This document shows, in pieces, positions 1 through 16,228 of a DNA stretch of 64,000 nucleotides (positions are counted from its first letter, which is position 1; each line of letters begins with the position of its first letter). A model generated the notes under the pieces. The model did not search any database and was not told the DNA's origin. It was given only the letters and a program-made list of their open reading frames with translations. A program made the translations under genes and the position numbers. The DNA is taken from assembly GCF_000003815.2 (NCBI RefSeq), contig NC_049989.1, forward strand, positions 7,938,672 through 8,002,671, in the 5' to 3' direction. This DNA comes from Branchiostoma floridae. Taxonomy: Eukaryota > Chordata > Leptocardii > Amphioxiformes > Branchiostomatidae.

Positions 1-2360
1 TCGAAGCCGTTGGCGTGAAATGAAGTTTTTACTGTCATTGAGGTAGGAAGTAACAGATCGTGATCGTGGGTGTGGTTATAGTGTATATAGGAATGCAACA
101 AGCGGTGTAAACAGTCCCATTTTGTGCTAACAGTTAAACTTGTGCTGTGAAGGCCACGAACTTGTAAACTCTCCCAACGCGTATAAAGCTGTATGTAGGT
201 TAAATGTACTTAACCGTGACTCCGTTTCGTGCTTCACTTGTGAATCGGGATCAACCCAACGCTGTGGTAACGTTACTGCATGATGAACATGGTGAACGGA
301 AATTATGACGACGTGCGATGGGGATGGAGGGCGTTCCACGTTGCGGTTTATCTTGCTTGTTCAGGTCAGTTTACTTGCGAAATAAAATCCTCAAGTCCCT
401 TGTTTGTGTTTTGCATACCTAATATGTGTCAAATGTAAATCTTTCAGTTTGGATGACGATCTTCGTGCGTAAAAGCCGCCAATACGCAGTGACCTTGCGT
501 GTAACGTAGAGCATGTTTTTTGTGCACAATTTTTCTTGTTTACTCAAAATTTGGTTAACTATACACCAATCCGTATTCTCTCTGTCGACGGTATGCGTTT
601 GTTTACAACTTAGTACGTGAGCATGCAACCTTGTAAAAACAGTTGAATCAAAAAAGACTAGTGCTGGCATACAATGTACGACACGGTGTGTGCTGTCGAT
701 TTGACGTAATTCGAACACAACATAGAATCATATCAATGTTTGGATAGCTTAGAGATAAGGTACAACTGGCTCGTTCAGGTTACTGAACTTAAACAAAATC
801 AAAAATAATATGCCCAACAGACACTTAATCTTGACTTGATATATATTCATACAATTAGTGACCTATCCCTGCACACATTTCAATACTTTTGGGGTATTAT
901 ATTTCCTTCTGCTGGCGCGGCGGCTTGTTCGATAGCTGCGGCGGTCGTTGACCTCGTTTCGAACAACGTTCCAAGATTCCAGAGGTGTTCTAAAGTTCGA
1001 TTTTGTGTTAAAATTGCTATTTTTTCACCCATTTTTGCCCCATAAAATCATTATTTTGGGTCTATGTGGGCCCGAATGACCACGGTGCAGTGCGTTATGT
1101 ACAGGCCTACCAGATAACTCTGGCTTTCAAGTTAATCCAAGCTCTACTTTCGGAGATATTCATGTTTTTGAGGTGCGCGGAAAAAAAGAACGTCTAAGCA
1201 AAAACAATATGTGTACCTTCTGTGAAGGTAAACATAAAAATACGTGATTAAGCCTGAGCATCTTCAACACTTGATTGACACTCTGACATTGTAAAAAATA
1301 AATTGAACACATATCCTAAAACCCAAATGTACAACCATCTATATATAGAAACAAAACTGAAGAGCCAGGTACACCAGAAGTAGTAGACCTATGCTCATTA
1401 CCTCTATCTCAAAGCTTTTAGGCATGTAAACAGGTTGATTAAAGGGTACTGGTCTAATTACTGACACACTGTCAGGCTGACAGACCATTATCAAAGTATA
1501 TTACACAGATTGCTATGAAAATATTCAAACACAAAGAGCCCATCAAGGCAAACATGATTGCAGTAATAACTGAAACATTCCAACATAATTTGATAGTTAC
1601 CAGGCACTTTGTTGTATCATTTCCATGTACCAGTTTGTTTAACGTCTGCTATTCATTACAAGTAATGGTACAGTGTAGCTTCTGGAATATGTCACTTTTA
1701 ATCATCAATAATCATTGTGTTCTTCCCTGGGGATGCCATGGACACACAAGCATGCTACTGTACAGGGCTATAGTTCTTCTTATCATGACAAATTCTCCAC
1801 ATTCTATGTGGGTTTCTTCAGCTGCTGAGCTAGGTTTAGAAGAGGATTTAGAAAAACAAAAGATCAACATCTTGCACCACTCCAAGCAACTTAGCTCCCA
1901 GTTCCTCTCTTAAGCTTTATATAGTGCTATCCATGTTTTTGACTTTCATCAATCAATCAGGACTCTTTATGAGCACTTATGGATAGATATTCATGAACAT
2001 ATGCAAAATACAAAATGCAGTCACTAAGTCAAGGATTCTTTCCTTATAAAGTTGTGGGGAGACTCAAGAAATTCTGCATGTATTTCATACAAACTTTGGC
2101 AGGAACTTAAACGTTATTCCCACTGCCTAAGAACCCCATAATGAATGGAGAACTGGTAGCCAAATTGTTTAGCTCCAGGGTGATTAAGGTTAAGCATTTA
2201 ATCCCCTATAGGAGAGAAACTCAGTCCAAAGGCAACTTCTGCATGTTAACAGAAATCAAACAATGCGGACTTGAAAAAAAGTGTTCTGTCGGTGTGAATT
2301 TGAATTCAATATACTGTACATGCATTTAAGTCCGCAAGGATTTAATTTCGCAGTAGCCGG
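1..2360. other. No gene recognised
   Basis: AT-rich sequence with scattered small ORFs that lack recognisable motifs. A small GC-rich patch sits at 910-960. Confidence 0.5.
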
Positions 2361-2408
2361 AAAATGGACTGTTCGTGATGGTTAAAACCATCACGAACAG
2401 TCCATTTT
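2361..2408. repeat. Perfect 23-bp-arm hairpin
   Basis: Arms 2361-2383 and 2386-2408 are exact reverse complements with a 2-nt loop (AA). It lies within a larger AT-rich repeat-like stretch (about 2315-2575). No ORF. Confidence 0.9.
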
Positions 2409-5400
2409 TGTTTGTTTGTGGTCGCACCACACACATTTATTTTTTTTAGTCTCTTAATGCTATGCCGGAAAAATGTTCCCACTGGCAGTGGTTTTAAAAT
2501 TGTGGTAAATGGGCAATAATTATTGCAAAAAATGCTGACATAAAACCACCGCAAATATCTCTTTATCTACGTACAGTATCAGGTACTTAAACCGGCAATC
2601 AACTCCATATACCATACACAAATTTTGTACCAAAAGGCTTCTTAGCAGATGACTGACCAGTTGGTATCAGGTGAGTTACCTGCTGAGCAGGAAACTTACA
2701 TACCGTGTCCACATCTAATCAATACTGTCCCCATAATACCCTAAGGCTTTAAAAAAAGCTTGGTGCTATGTTTGTGCCAGGATCAATATGAAGTGTCTAT
2801 CACCCCCACAGTGGAGAATTTATTGATTTTTGTCATCTGGGATATGTTAGAATATACCTGTACGTACAGAATATAGAAACCATGGCATTATACTGATGCA
2901 CACATATAATGAGGTATCAAAATTTCTGTTTTTTTATTTGATTCATTTTGTATCAAGTCTCTAAATAGTCTAATTCCTCTTAGTAATACCTGTATTGTCA
3001 AATTGCAGATCATTCATTCTTGCTCTGCCATCTTATGTTATGATAAAAAATCATTCTGCATGTTGTACTATGGCTATTTTCATGTCTGTAGGTGATGCCA
3101 TTTTCATTTCTATAAAACTTCAATAATGTCTAAGTTGTATAACGGGGGCCGCCCTAAGACGGTCCCCGTCGTAAGACGGAACGGATTTTTTGCTGATCTT
3201 ATTATCCATAAGTACACCGTGTTTGTTGCCACTGACTATGCTGATTACAAAGGTAAATAAACCAAGTCCATGCACACAGCTTTAATTTGCATTCCAAGTA
3301 TACTTTAACATATTTACTTCATGTTTTAAAAAAAACAGAATTCTAACAGTAATGTTGACAGTGCTGAATCACTGCGGTCACCGGCCTCTGCGTATTGGCG
3401 GCTCGTGTCGCTAACTATACGAACTCTTTCAAGCAGTCACACAACTGCCATGATACACATAAATAAAGCTGCATAAAACACTATGAATATGGGTCTTCAA
3501 ATGTCTGTTGAGTAGAAAAGCAACCAAAAGGAAGCGACATAAACATTGCCACCATTGTACTCCCAAGGGAGTGTGGCCGTGAAGGTGACAGACTAGAGTA
3601 CGCTCCAAAGATTTATTTGACTGTAACAAATGATTCGTGCTGTCTATGAAAATAAGACTTGATAGAGAGATGTAGATGATATTTTCATATAATCAGACCG
3701 AGTTTTGTTGATGTTAGCGGTGTCTTTTTTTCGTAATGGTTTTTTTAGTCGGGCATTCACAATCAGTGCATTCAGCCCATTGCCCGTAAAAACATGAGCT
3801 GGATTGTTCTAGGTACAGCCTTCCTCATGTGAGACAAGAAGTACATACAGTCACGATTTTACTGTCAAAAGAAAGCTAAAATATCGAATTATTAATTTTT
3901 TTCTGTTTACTTAAATTTACCACTTACTTCTGAAGAAAGCAATATGTAAAAAAAAGCGTACCGAGTTAGGCACACTGTCCAGCGTAGCACAAAATTGGAA
4001 GGTTACATACACGAAATTGTCTCACAGTGTTTGCCGCTTGTAACATGCAGCGCGAAAGGTTCATGAACGACATGAATGCATTTCTTATTCAAGTATGTTG
4101 TTCAAATCTATGTGTAAAAAATTCAGTCATCAAAATTTGACCACTCTCAGGCAACTAGCGATGGAGCGCCATGAGTTTGAGCGCAAGAAAAAGCGTACCG
4201 TGTTGGGGCACCTCCCGTTACAGTACGTTTATCATCAACAAATAAGACTTGGTTTTCTAAAGTCCTATGAAATTACTAGATGTTAGTAAACTATAGGTGC
4301 AGTGAATATCCGGCCACAGTACTGTTACAGTACACACTGTAGACTAATCCTCTGACTGAGTTTGAGCTTCTAAACAAAAAATTTGGACTCACCTGATACA
4401 TCCAAGTTAATAACTACCGTTTTTCTGTAACGACTTAAATCCTAGTGCAGTACAAATATTCCTCCTACATCACACGAATGGAAGCCACTCCAAACTGCTA
4501 ATTATAGCGCTGCAGTATTGACTGCCTAAACACAGTCCACCCGTGTCAAAAAGGTAAAACGTCACAAGTAGGACAAGTAATAGGTAGCAATCTGTCCCCT
4601 GGGTAAACACTAGCATTAAGCCTATCCCAGCTGTCTGCATATTTGAAGAGTTAACATATTCCCACAAGCATATGGTGATGTGGAAATTTGGACAACAGTA
4701 AACCAATTACATTGTGTATTGAGAAAGACAATAAAGTCAAAACCGGTAGAATGCCGTCGTCTCTGAGCTGTCATTTTCCCAAGCTACGAATGACGATTAT
4801 ATTGTCTTTATATAAGAATATACGAATATGTAAAATTATATCAGCCACTGCACACTCAAGGCCAATGTGAGTATGATTATCTTTTTTGATCCATATTTAA
4901 TTGCTATAAAATATGATGATATTTTTCCAATTAAGACAATACTCGTAATTCAGCCGAGGCTCTGTGAAAACTATTCTTGATTTTGATGTCATATAGAATG
5001 CTATAAAATATGAAATGAACATTTTGTAGAATGAACAAAAATGTTTCTTATGTTTTTGGCTCTGAAAATGCCAACAAAAATTACTATAACTGTAATTTGA
5101 CAAATTAAATCGTTCTATATTAACAAGAATTCAGGCATCATAGTCTCATTGATTGCCAAACATGAGAAAGCCAAGAAGAGTATAAACGTTTCCAGTGTTG
5201 ACTGTGGTGCAATTATAACACAACAAATGTGATAAGCATTTTGTGCAGAATAAAATGTTGCTTACTCTCTCAGTTATGACAAATCAATTAAGACTCCAGT
5301 AATTTCATCCCCAACTATTACTTGCGACCATGTATATGAATATCATATTGATCTAAGATGAAGTCTCACGCTCAAACTTGCCAGGAAAAACAATTAGAAT

Positions 5401-7799
5401 TGATGTTGAATATCGGACCGCAGGTGGTCGTCAGAATCCCAGCTGCCTCTCATCCATATTTCATCAACGTGCCGTTATCTCCGATAGTTCAGGTGGGAGT
5501 GACGAGGTGGCTACAAACCACGGGTCGCGGCAAGATTTTACGCGGGAAGCCGATCGTATGAATCATAGTCGTATCTAGTATATGTTATTCGCTCGGGTGA
5601 ACACATCCTGATTACCAATGGTAACATATGAGATATATGCAGGTTTTACGCTTCTTGCTGAATGTTAAAAAATGTCACAGGTGCTTTATTGTGATTCAGT
5701 CATTTTTCTCTGCCCATATATATATATGTTATTTCTATACTTCTGCATCTAACTTAATAATCAGGAAATATGATATCCTGAATCTTGGTCAAGCCAAGTA
5801 ATAGTGACTACAATCAAACAGGTGTTAACCAAACACGTAGATCAAACTGCAGTGTCCAATTACAACAACTTCAGAGACATTTTGGTCCATCTATTTACAG
5901 GCAAAAGATGACAAGCCCGTTATGTGTTAAATGTCAGGTACAGTGGATCTTGATGGACCCAAACAAAGCCCAGTTGTAAAGCTAACAATCCCCATCGGAG
6001 GTTTTGAACATGTTTGCATGGCACAACATAGCATTTGTACTCTGCTACAATATCACTATACAATAAGTCATGTATAATCTGATATAAACATTCAATTCAT
6101 TCAGATTCATTCAAATTCTACAATGGGGCCTTTAAAGTTTAATGTCAGACCTATATTTAAAAAGGCACTTGGAAAGTGTGTTTCACAAATTACAGGGGAG
6201 AGAGTGATGACATGCAAAGACCCTCTAATTCCATCAAGTATTGATTCCTTGTTAGGCTTAAGTAATACTGCGATAGAGCCTTCATTAGTGGCACTGATGG
6301 CCACTTTAATGTCACATGACTCAATGGAATTTCAGCTCGGCCATTTCAAAAGCCATCATTAGCAACTAACGTTAACGTTATGGGCCTAACTTTGATGTCC
6401 AGCTCTACATAACAAGAAATTGAAAGTCTTGCATCTCCATATGTATATATATGTGACTGTCTGCTTTTTGCATTAATGGTACTAAGAATTTCTTACTACC
6501 TTTCTAAGCAACTTTGTACCTTAGACTTGTAACAGTGATTCAGCACAAACTGGCATTGATCCTTCCAAAAGGTCATACACAGCTACATGTACATGTAGTC
6601 GCTGAAAGGGGTTCCTTGTGAAATACGATAAAGGCGCAATTGGAAAATTGCTCACTCGTCATTTTACCCAGGGGAAATTCCTCGGGAGATCTGGAGATCT
6701 ATCAAAGATCGGATATACTAGTAGAATTTCAGCGTTGGTTATCCTGGTGTAAGGTAGAATCAATTACAGTGATTTATGATGATTGTGGGAGCATTTTCTA
6801 AATATATCATTCACCATCATGTCTTCAACAGTTCAAGAAAGTTATATAAACTTACAACAAGTATAAGACAGAATAATCCTTAAAATCTGTTTTAGAGATA
6901 TGCATGCATAGGTTATACTGCAGCCAGTGTAGCCTAGATAATTCTTCAATGAAACCAATAAATCATTGACACCATTTTCTTTTCCTTCAATCCAACAGAA
7001 TCAGGTCAGATGAATATTCATTATTCTACGTCTTTTATAGGGGATTTAAAGACAGCCTGACAGTGAGGCGAAAAGGCAATCTTCTAACATCTTTTTATCA
7101 TCAAACATAATTGTGCTGATGATGTAACTATAATGACCGGGCATTTTTGAGAATGAGACACTGTAATTTTGACTAAAAACCTCAAATTTTCCTTGCTGTA
7201 AAAGTAGTGTAATTTCCAGTGTAAAATTGACACAGCAAACCAGGTTGTTATGATGATAACAAAGTCGACGCAGCTGTTTGAAATGAAAATATTGACGTAC
7301 ACTGTGCTCTGTTGAATCCGTACTCAGTTTCCTTTTTCGTGCAGTATTCATTATATGATTTGCGTAGTATGCTTTGTTGAAATCTACCAAGACTGCTGCT
7401 GACGTAGAGTTGACGTCTGAGTTGAGAGATGATACAATGTACCACGCATGAACACCTCTTATTCTATCCGTCTGTACATCTCATACATGAACGTGTAGCT
7501 GCTGAAGATCTTCCAACAGACTGAGTAACAGCTACGTACATACATTTTGTACAAGGAAAAACTTGATAAATGTTCTAGAGAATTGCTTGCAATACATTCA
7601 TGCAAGTATGTACCAAAGTATGTGAAATGCAACTCACACTCATAGGCATACTACTAGTAGATATTTTGGCATTTAAACATTATGTGTAATAGATTATGAA
7701 AAGTCTTTTATGTTATATGCTTGTCATCAACAAAATCTATCCTTTCCAAGTCCTTCTTGTACAAGCCATACCGGTAGTATAGGTAGTACATACCCATCT
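2409..7799. other. No gene recognised
   Basis: No recognisable exon, RNA or element. A GC-richer stretch at 5375-5575 is open in two overlapping frames but matches nothing known to me. Confidence 0.5.
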
Positions 7800-8055
7800 C
7801 TGTTTCTTTTAACCCTTGGGCCACACATATGATTCATTGTGTAATCACTACAGGGATCACTGGTAATGGTGTGTGTTTAACTGCAATACTCTTTCCCAAC
7901 TGCCGAGTACTAATATACATGTAAGCGGAGAAAATAGTTTTTGGAACAATACTAGTATTTACTACAGTATGACTCGGCTGGGATCAAGCTTACGACCTAC
8001 CAAATGCAAGGCAAACTCTGTACTTATTCATCATCCTTTACTGCACCAGTCCTAA
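7800..8055 (-). mobile_element. tRNA-derived SINE-like repeat, family 1, copy 1
   Basis: The segment from GGCCACAC through GTGTTTAACT, CTTTCCCAACTGCCGAGT and ATGACTCGGCTGGGATC matches the copy at 52340-52590. On the minus strand it contains a decayed pol III B-box (GATCCCAGC). Confidence 0.55.
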
Positions 8056-8564
8056 AATGTACCCTTAACTAAAACAAGCTCCTTGACTAAAATGATTAGA
8101 CATAAAGGTAAATTCTCATCTTTCATCAGAACTATTCAACACTTACTTAGGACAGGTGGATATCAAAATTACTTGTGATAGTGTGAACTAAATGGGCATA
8201 AGTACCATTTGCCATAAGCGATAAGGTTAGAAAAAAGATCTTAATTTCCTGTAATTTGTAAATTTGTAGGGAAAGCTATAATTTCAATTCCAGTGTATAA
8301 TCAGCGGGCAAAAACATTCTGTTAAGTGTAGCGGTCCCATTCTAAAATTAGTGTAATTTGTAGATGGGAATCCTGAATTAAGCATAAATTAGCTAAATCA
8401 AATTTTCCACCAAGAATTGTATGATGCAAGTTGTAACCCTTTGCTTTTCCTACAATGAAGATGTGAAATTAAAGAATAGCAAATCATGAGTCTATTTCAC
8501 CCAGGTATACAATTTAATCTATTATCAGTACTTTAAATATAACGTTGTGCATATGTAGAAATAC

Positions 8565-8730
8565 GAGGGGCGAGTAAGAACAGAAAGAAACAACACCCCG
8601 ACTCCCGGGATTCGAACCCGCGCCGAACCCGGGCAGCCGGATCACAAATCCAACGTGCTAACCACAACACCAAAAGCTCAAGAGCTGTTGGCGTGGTCAG
8701 TTTGGCAGCGCTAGAACCCCACTGTTACAC
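8565..8730 (-). mobile_element. tRNA-derived SINE-like repeat, family 2, copy 1
   Basis: 166 bp. The minus strand has A-box-like TGGTGTTGTGGTTAGC and a perfect B-box GGTTCGAATCC (rc of 8608-8618). Direct copy at 8845-9010 of identical length. Confidence 0.65.
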
Positions 8731-8844
8731 TACTCCCCCTTTTCTTTTCAAGATTCGTCCTCGAATCTCCGAGATCGACATCCCTGTGTGGCACATACTA
8801 GCCTGTTACTCACAGGACCGGCGTGGGAACCAATGAAACAACCA

Positions 8845-9010
8845 GAGGGGCGAGTAAGAACAGAAAGAAACAACACCCCGACCCCCGGGATTCGAACCCG
8901 CGCCGAACCCGGGCAGCCGGATCACAAATCGAACGTGCAAACCGTTCGGCCAAAAGGCTTAAGCCGTTAGGCGTCTTCGGTTTAGCAGTCCTTGAACACC
9001 ACTGTTACAC
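8845..9010 (-). mobile_element. tRNA-derived SINE-like repeat, family 2, copy 2
   Basis: 166 bp, same orientation as 8565-8730, starts AGGGGCGAGTAAGAAC and ends CACTGTTACAC. B-box at rc of 8888-8898; the A-box region has diverged (TGGCCGAACGGTTTGC). Confidence 0.65.
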
Positions 9011-9443
9011 ATACTATAATCTAAGCTCAGACCTGTTCTACTTTGTAAATTGTAATTCATAGTGTTAAAAAAGGATCACAGTTGCAACACTAACGTTATA
9101 TATCAGTTGTTATGCTTATTTTTTTTTCTCATTCTAAAGAACACTGTATGCTTGTAGCTAGGATCGCCGATAAGAAATCTCGAAGGGAGTCAATTAAACG
9201 TTGATATTCCTGTTAAAGTCACTTCACTAGTACCTGGCATTCACATGATTGTAGCAAATGGTATTTATATGAAACACGATAGAGTAAATCGTAGGTTCCC
9301 TTAGCCTTAAAGCCCAGCATCAGATAAAATTGTGCTGAGCCAGTGCAGAAGCCGCTACGTGACCACTTAAGCGTTCTAATCGGCCCCGTGTATGACTATA
9401 ATAGATCAGTCAGGAAAAAGCAATTACACCCCAAATCGCCTTG

Positions 9444-9694
9444 TCAAACCTGACCCGCCCTAGGCACTGGTGTGGACCACTCCTCTACCGTGGCCCCGAA
9501 CACATCACCTTTCACACCGATAAGGCTGAGAATACCTACCAGCCGCGTGCAACGTCTTCTCTCACTGTTTCTGCTGTCTGGTGCAGAGCTTGTCTTCTTC
9601 TGGACCGTTTTAGAGGATAAAAACACTGATTTGGCGTCAGAATTGCTGCACTTCCTGGATCGTATCCGCCATATTTAATTATGTGGTGACGTCA
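9444..9694 (-). other. Weak first-exon-like island with CRE
   Basis: A perfect TGACGTCA (9687-9694) lies 14 nt before ATGGCGGATACG (start at 9672) on the minus strand. That frame stops after 11 codons, but one base over, an open frame runs to CAG|GTTTGA near 9450 (SVFLSSKTVQKK, SERRRCTRLVGIL). It is GC-richer than its surroundings. Either a 5' exon with a frameshift or non-coding promoter sequence; no downstream exon was recognised. Confidence 0.25.
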
Positions 9695-12389
9695 CGAAGA
9701 CCACAGCTTGGAAGAAACCACCTGTTTCAACTTCTTAGGGGACATGAATTGGTCTTTGAATTTCAGAAGATCTCTTTTCATGTAAAAAGATCATTATCAT
9801 TATCATGATCTGAAAGGGATTGCACTCAATATATCTACTTCGTTTGAATCTTTTTTTCCTTTATTGCAGCTTTGATTTTCTTTCCTATTTTCTCCTAGAA
9901 GTCAGAGACAAAGCTCTGAATGTACATATATGGTCTGCTCTCAAATACATTCTGATTACGTGTTTTGTTTCATGAGATCAAGAAAGAATATCCGGTTGAC
10001 GTGTGATTTTATTCCACCATTGACGACACACCGGTCTTCTTTCAAGTTTAAAGTGGCAACAGGAGCCTCATGCGTCAGACAACATCCGGATGTTTAAGTT
10101 AGTCTTGAAATAAACATCGTTTGTTTTGTTAACTTAAACTTTAAAGACCGTTAAAGGCTAGGAATGGATCAGGAAAGATTGGAGAGAGGAAAATGTAACG
10201 TTACGTGAAAAATTTATGCGTATCTTGGATGGAAGATTAGATGGCGAAAAACCAAAAAAATAGCAAAGAAAATAGCCTGTTAGTCATTCACATTTTTTAA
10301 CGGAAGCTAAATTGCGATGAATGCCTGGAAAAAATTAAGAAAATCTGGAAAATGGTAAATTTGCATGGACTTAGTCTGTGTAACGCAAACTCCGCGATTA
10401 AATCAGGCTAGCATGGACCGAACGTAGGAAATTCGAAAGGCGATCTTTAAAACATAACGAAAACGACGAAAGACATTGGGTATGGCAAACTGATAAAGGT
10501 AGATAATGTTAGTAATCTACTTTCAAAGCAGTCGGTAAACCGTCATGGACTGAATAAGTAAAGTAAGCATGGACCTCTTTCTGTGAATATTCTTCATCCG
10601 TGTTTCCTGACATACTTTTTAATGGATCTCCCCTCAAAGATGGTCTTGTGCGGAGATTGTCAAAGAAAAATCGTCACGTTTTAATGATACTTCGAAAATA
10701 ATTAGGTTTAAATTTGTAATGTGGCGGCAAATTGGGTTTGAGGCAGCTGTTTGTAATGCCTTATTACAAAGAGTCTTATTTCAAATTTTACTGGGAAAAA
10801 ACGTATTTTAGTAGTTGCTATCTAATAACGCTATAGACACAATATCAGCCAATATCTTAACTTGTACAGGAAGAAAGGCCATACTGCGATGCTTCCATCT
10901 AACCTGCTATTGAATGACCACCATAAAAGCGCTATGTGGTATGCGCCCCCTCTAGCGTCAAACTGGCGCAGTACAGACACCTGCTTCTTGGTACTGTATC
11001 TCCAAGCCTGGCGAAGGCGTTTGCATTTAAGTATAAGAAACGACATTATCATTAGCAAAACTATGTTCAGTAAGTTATCAACAACGCTTGTCTATCTCCT
11101 ACTCGCTTCTCATGTTTGTTCATGACATTGTTTGTAAAAAAAAATTGAGTATACAAGAAACAACAACTCGTTGCGGCGGTCAACGAGGGCGCCTAGTGGT
11201 TTGGATGAGAATTGCATCATTCAACTTTCCACGCTGGAAGAAAACATTGCCACTCATGTTCATTCAAAACAATAGTGACAGTTTAGGAGTTAGACAGTTT
11301 TCAGTGAGATCAAACGACTTATGAATTGAACTACAATGTATTCACAAAATCAGCGTCAGCAAGCTTTTTTTATGTAAAAAAGTGAATTGTATACAGATGT
11401 ATAAGGACATGAATTGTTACAATAGATGCATACTTAAATAGATATAATGATTCAAGATACATATTCCTTAACTTGATCTACAATGCAGTCTTCACCAATT
11501 GGAAAGACATTCGGTAGCGATGAAAGAGGTTCTTCTTACAGAACGTCATATAGAAGATATACAACTACTTGCATGGTATCGATATATTTGTGAGTATACT
11601 AAACATGATATACATGAACTTGACACATAATACGTATTTTGTATACGAACTTTTACAAAATATTCACGAAAACTGGGAAAATTGCAGACTCATTATACGT
11701 TGTAATGTCTATATAAAGTTTTAATTGATGGTGGGAAATAAGTGTGATTTATATTCTATTCATACTTATGTTTGTCAAGTGACCAGCATCAAAATTCTAG
11801 TTTAGAAATTCAAGTTTCCATAATGTTATAAGAATTGACGCCACATAAAGATATAAACTTTGACAAATTTATATATGCCCAATTCGTTCCTGCTTTGTGA
11901 TCCGTGCGCTAGAAGAGAAGCACTTATTTATATCTGAAAAGTACAACACATGTACCAGCTGCAGGTTTATATAAGTGTCAAGCTTACAGGACCAGTCAAC
12001 TCCTTTGCGGGTACACATGTGATAGTGGCAGCAAGACAACATTTCATTTTCATAGCCGCGGTACAATTAACAATAATTTGCATATTTTCTTTCATATTGA
12101 ATTCTCGCTTGAGACACTGACCCATGATTTCGTCAAAGCTATCTAAAACTCTTATTTTAGCATAGATTGTACATGTTACGTACCTAATGGCTATCCCATG
12201 GCCAATAACAAGATTCCTAATCAATTTCATATCGTCAATCTATAAATCTTTGCTTCAGATGTTTTCAGACCGTTTACTTCAAATTTTCACCTTCTTTACT
12301 ACGTCACACATCCAGATATCCCCTTATTAGAGAACACCCCCAGAATATTGTCAGTGGGATAGCCCAGTAGCAGTTTCATCTGGCTCTTC
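9695..12389. other. No gene recognised; region downstream of gene A
   Basis: Contains the expected 3' UTR of gene A in its right end; no clear AATAAA was identified on the minus strand close to the stop. Confidence 0.5.

Positions 12390-16228
<3,839 letters not shown>

Noticed and set aside
1515-1913. 132-codon ORF, plus strand
   Set aside because: AT-rich, no motif, no splice context or family resemblance; length is not unusual for chance in a 64-kb window.
2361-2408. microRNA precursor
   Set aside because: A 2-nt loop and perfect pairing are unlike an animal pre-miRNA; kept only as a hairpin.
5358-5578. Two overlapping GC-richer ORFs
   Set aside because: Neither frame resembles a known protein and both cannot be coding; left as unexplained sequence.
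7046-7390. 114-codon ORF, minus strand
   Set aside because: No recognisable domain, overlaps other chance frames, no supporting promoter or splice sites.
8565-9010. Functional tRNA genes
   Set aside because: Acceptor and D arms do not pair well, and both copies extend into a shared 166-bp repeat, so SINE-like origin fits better.
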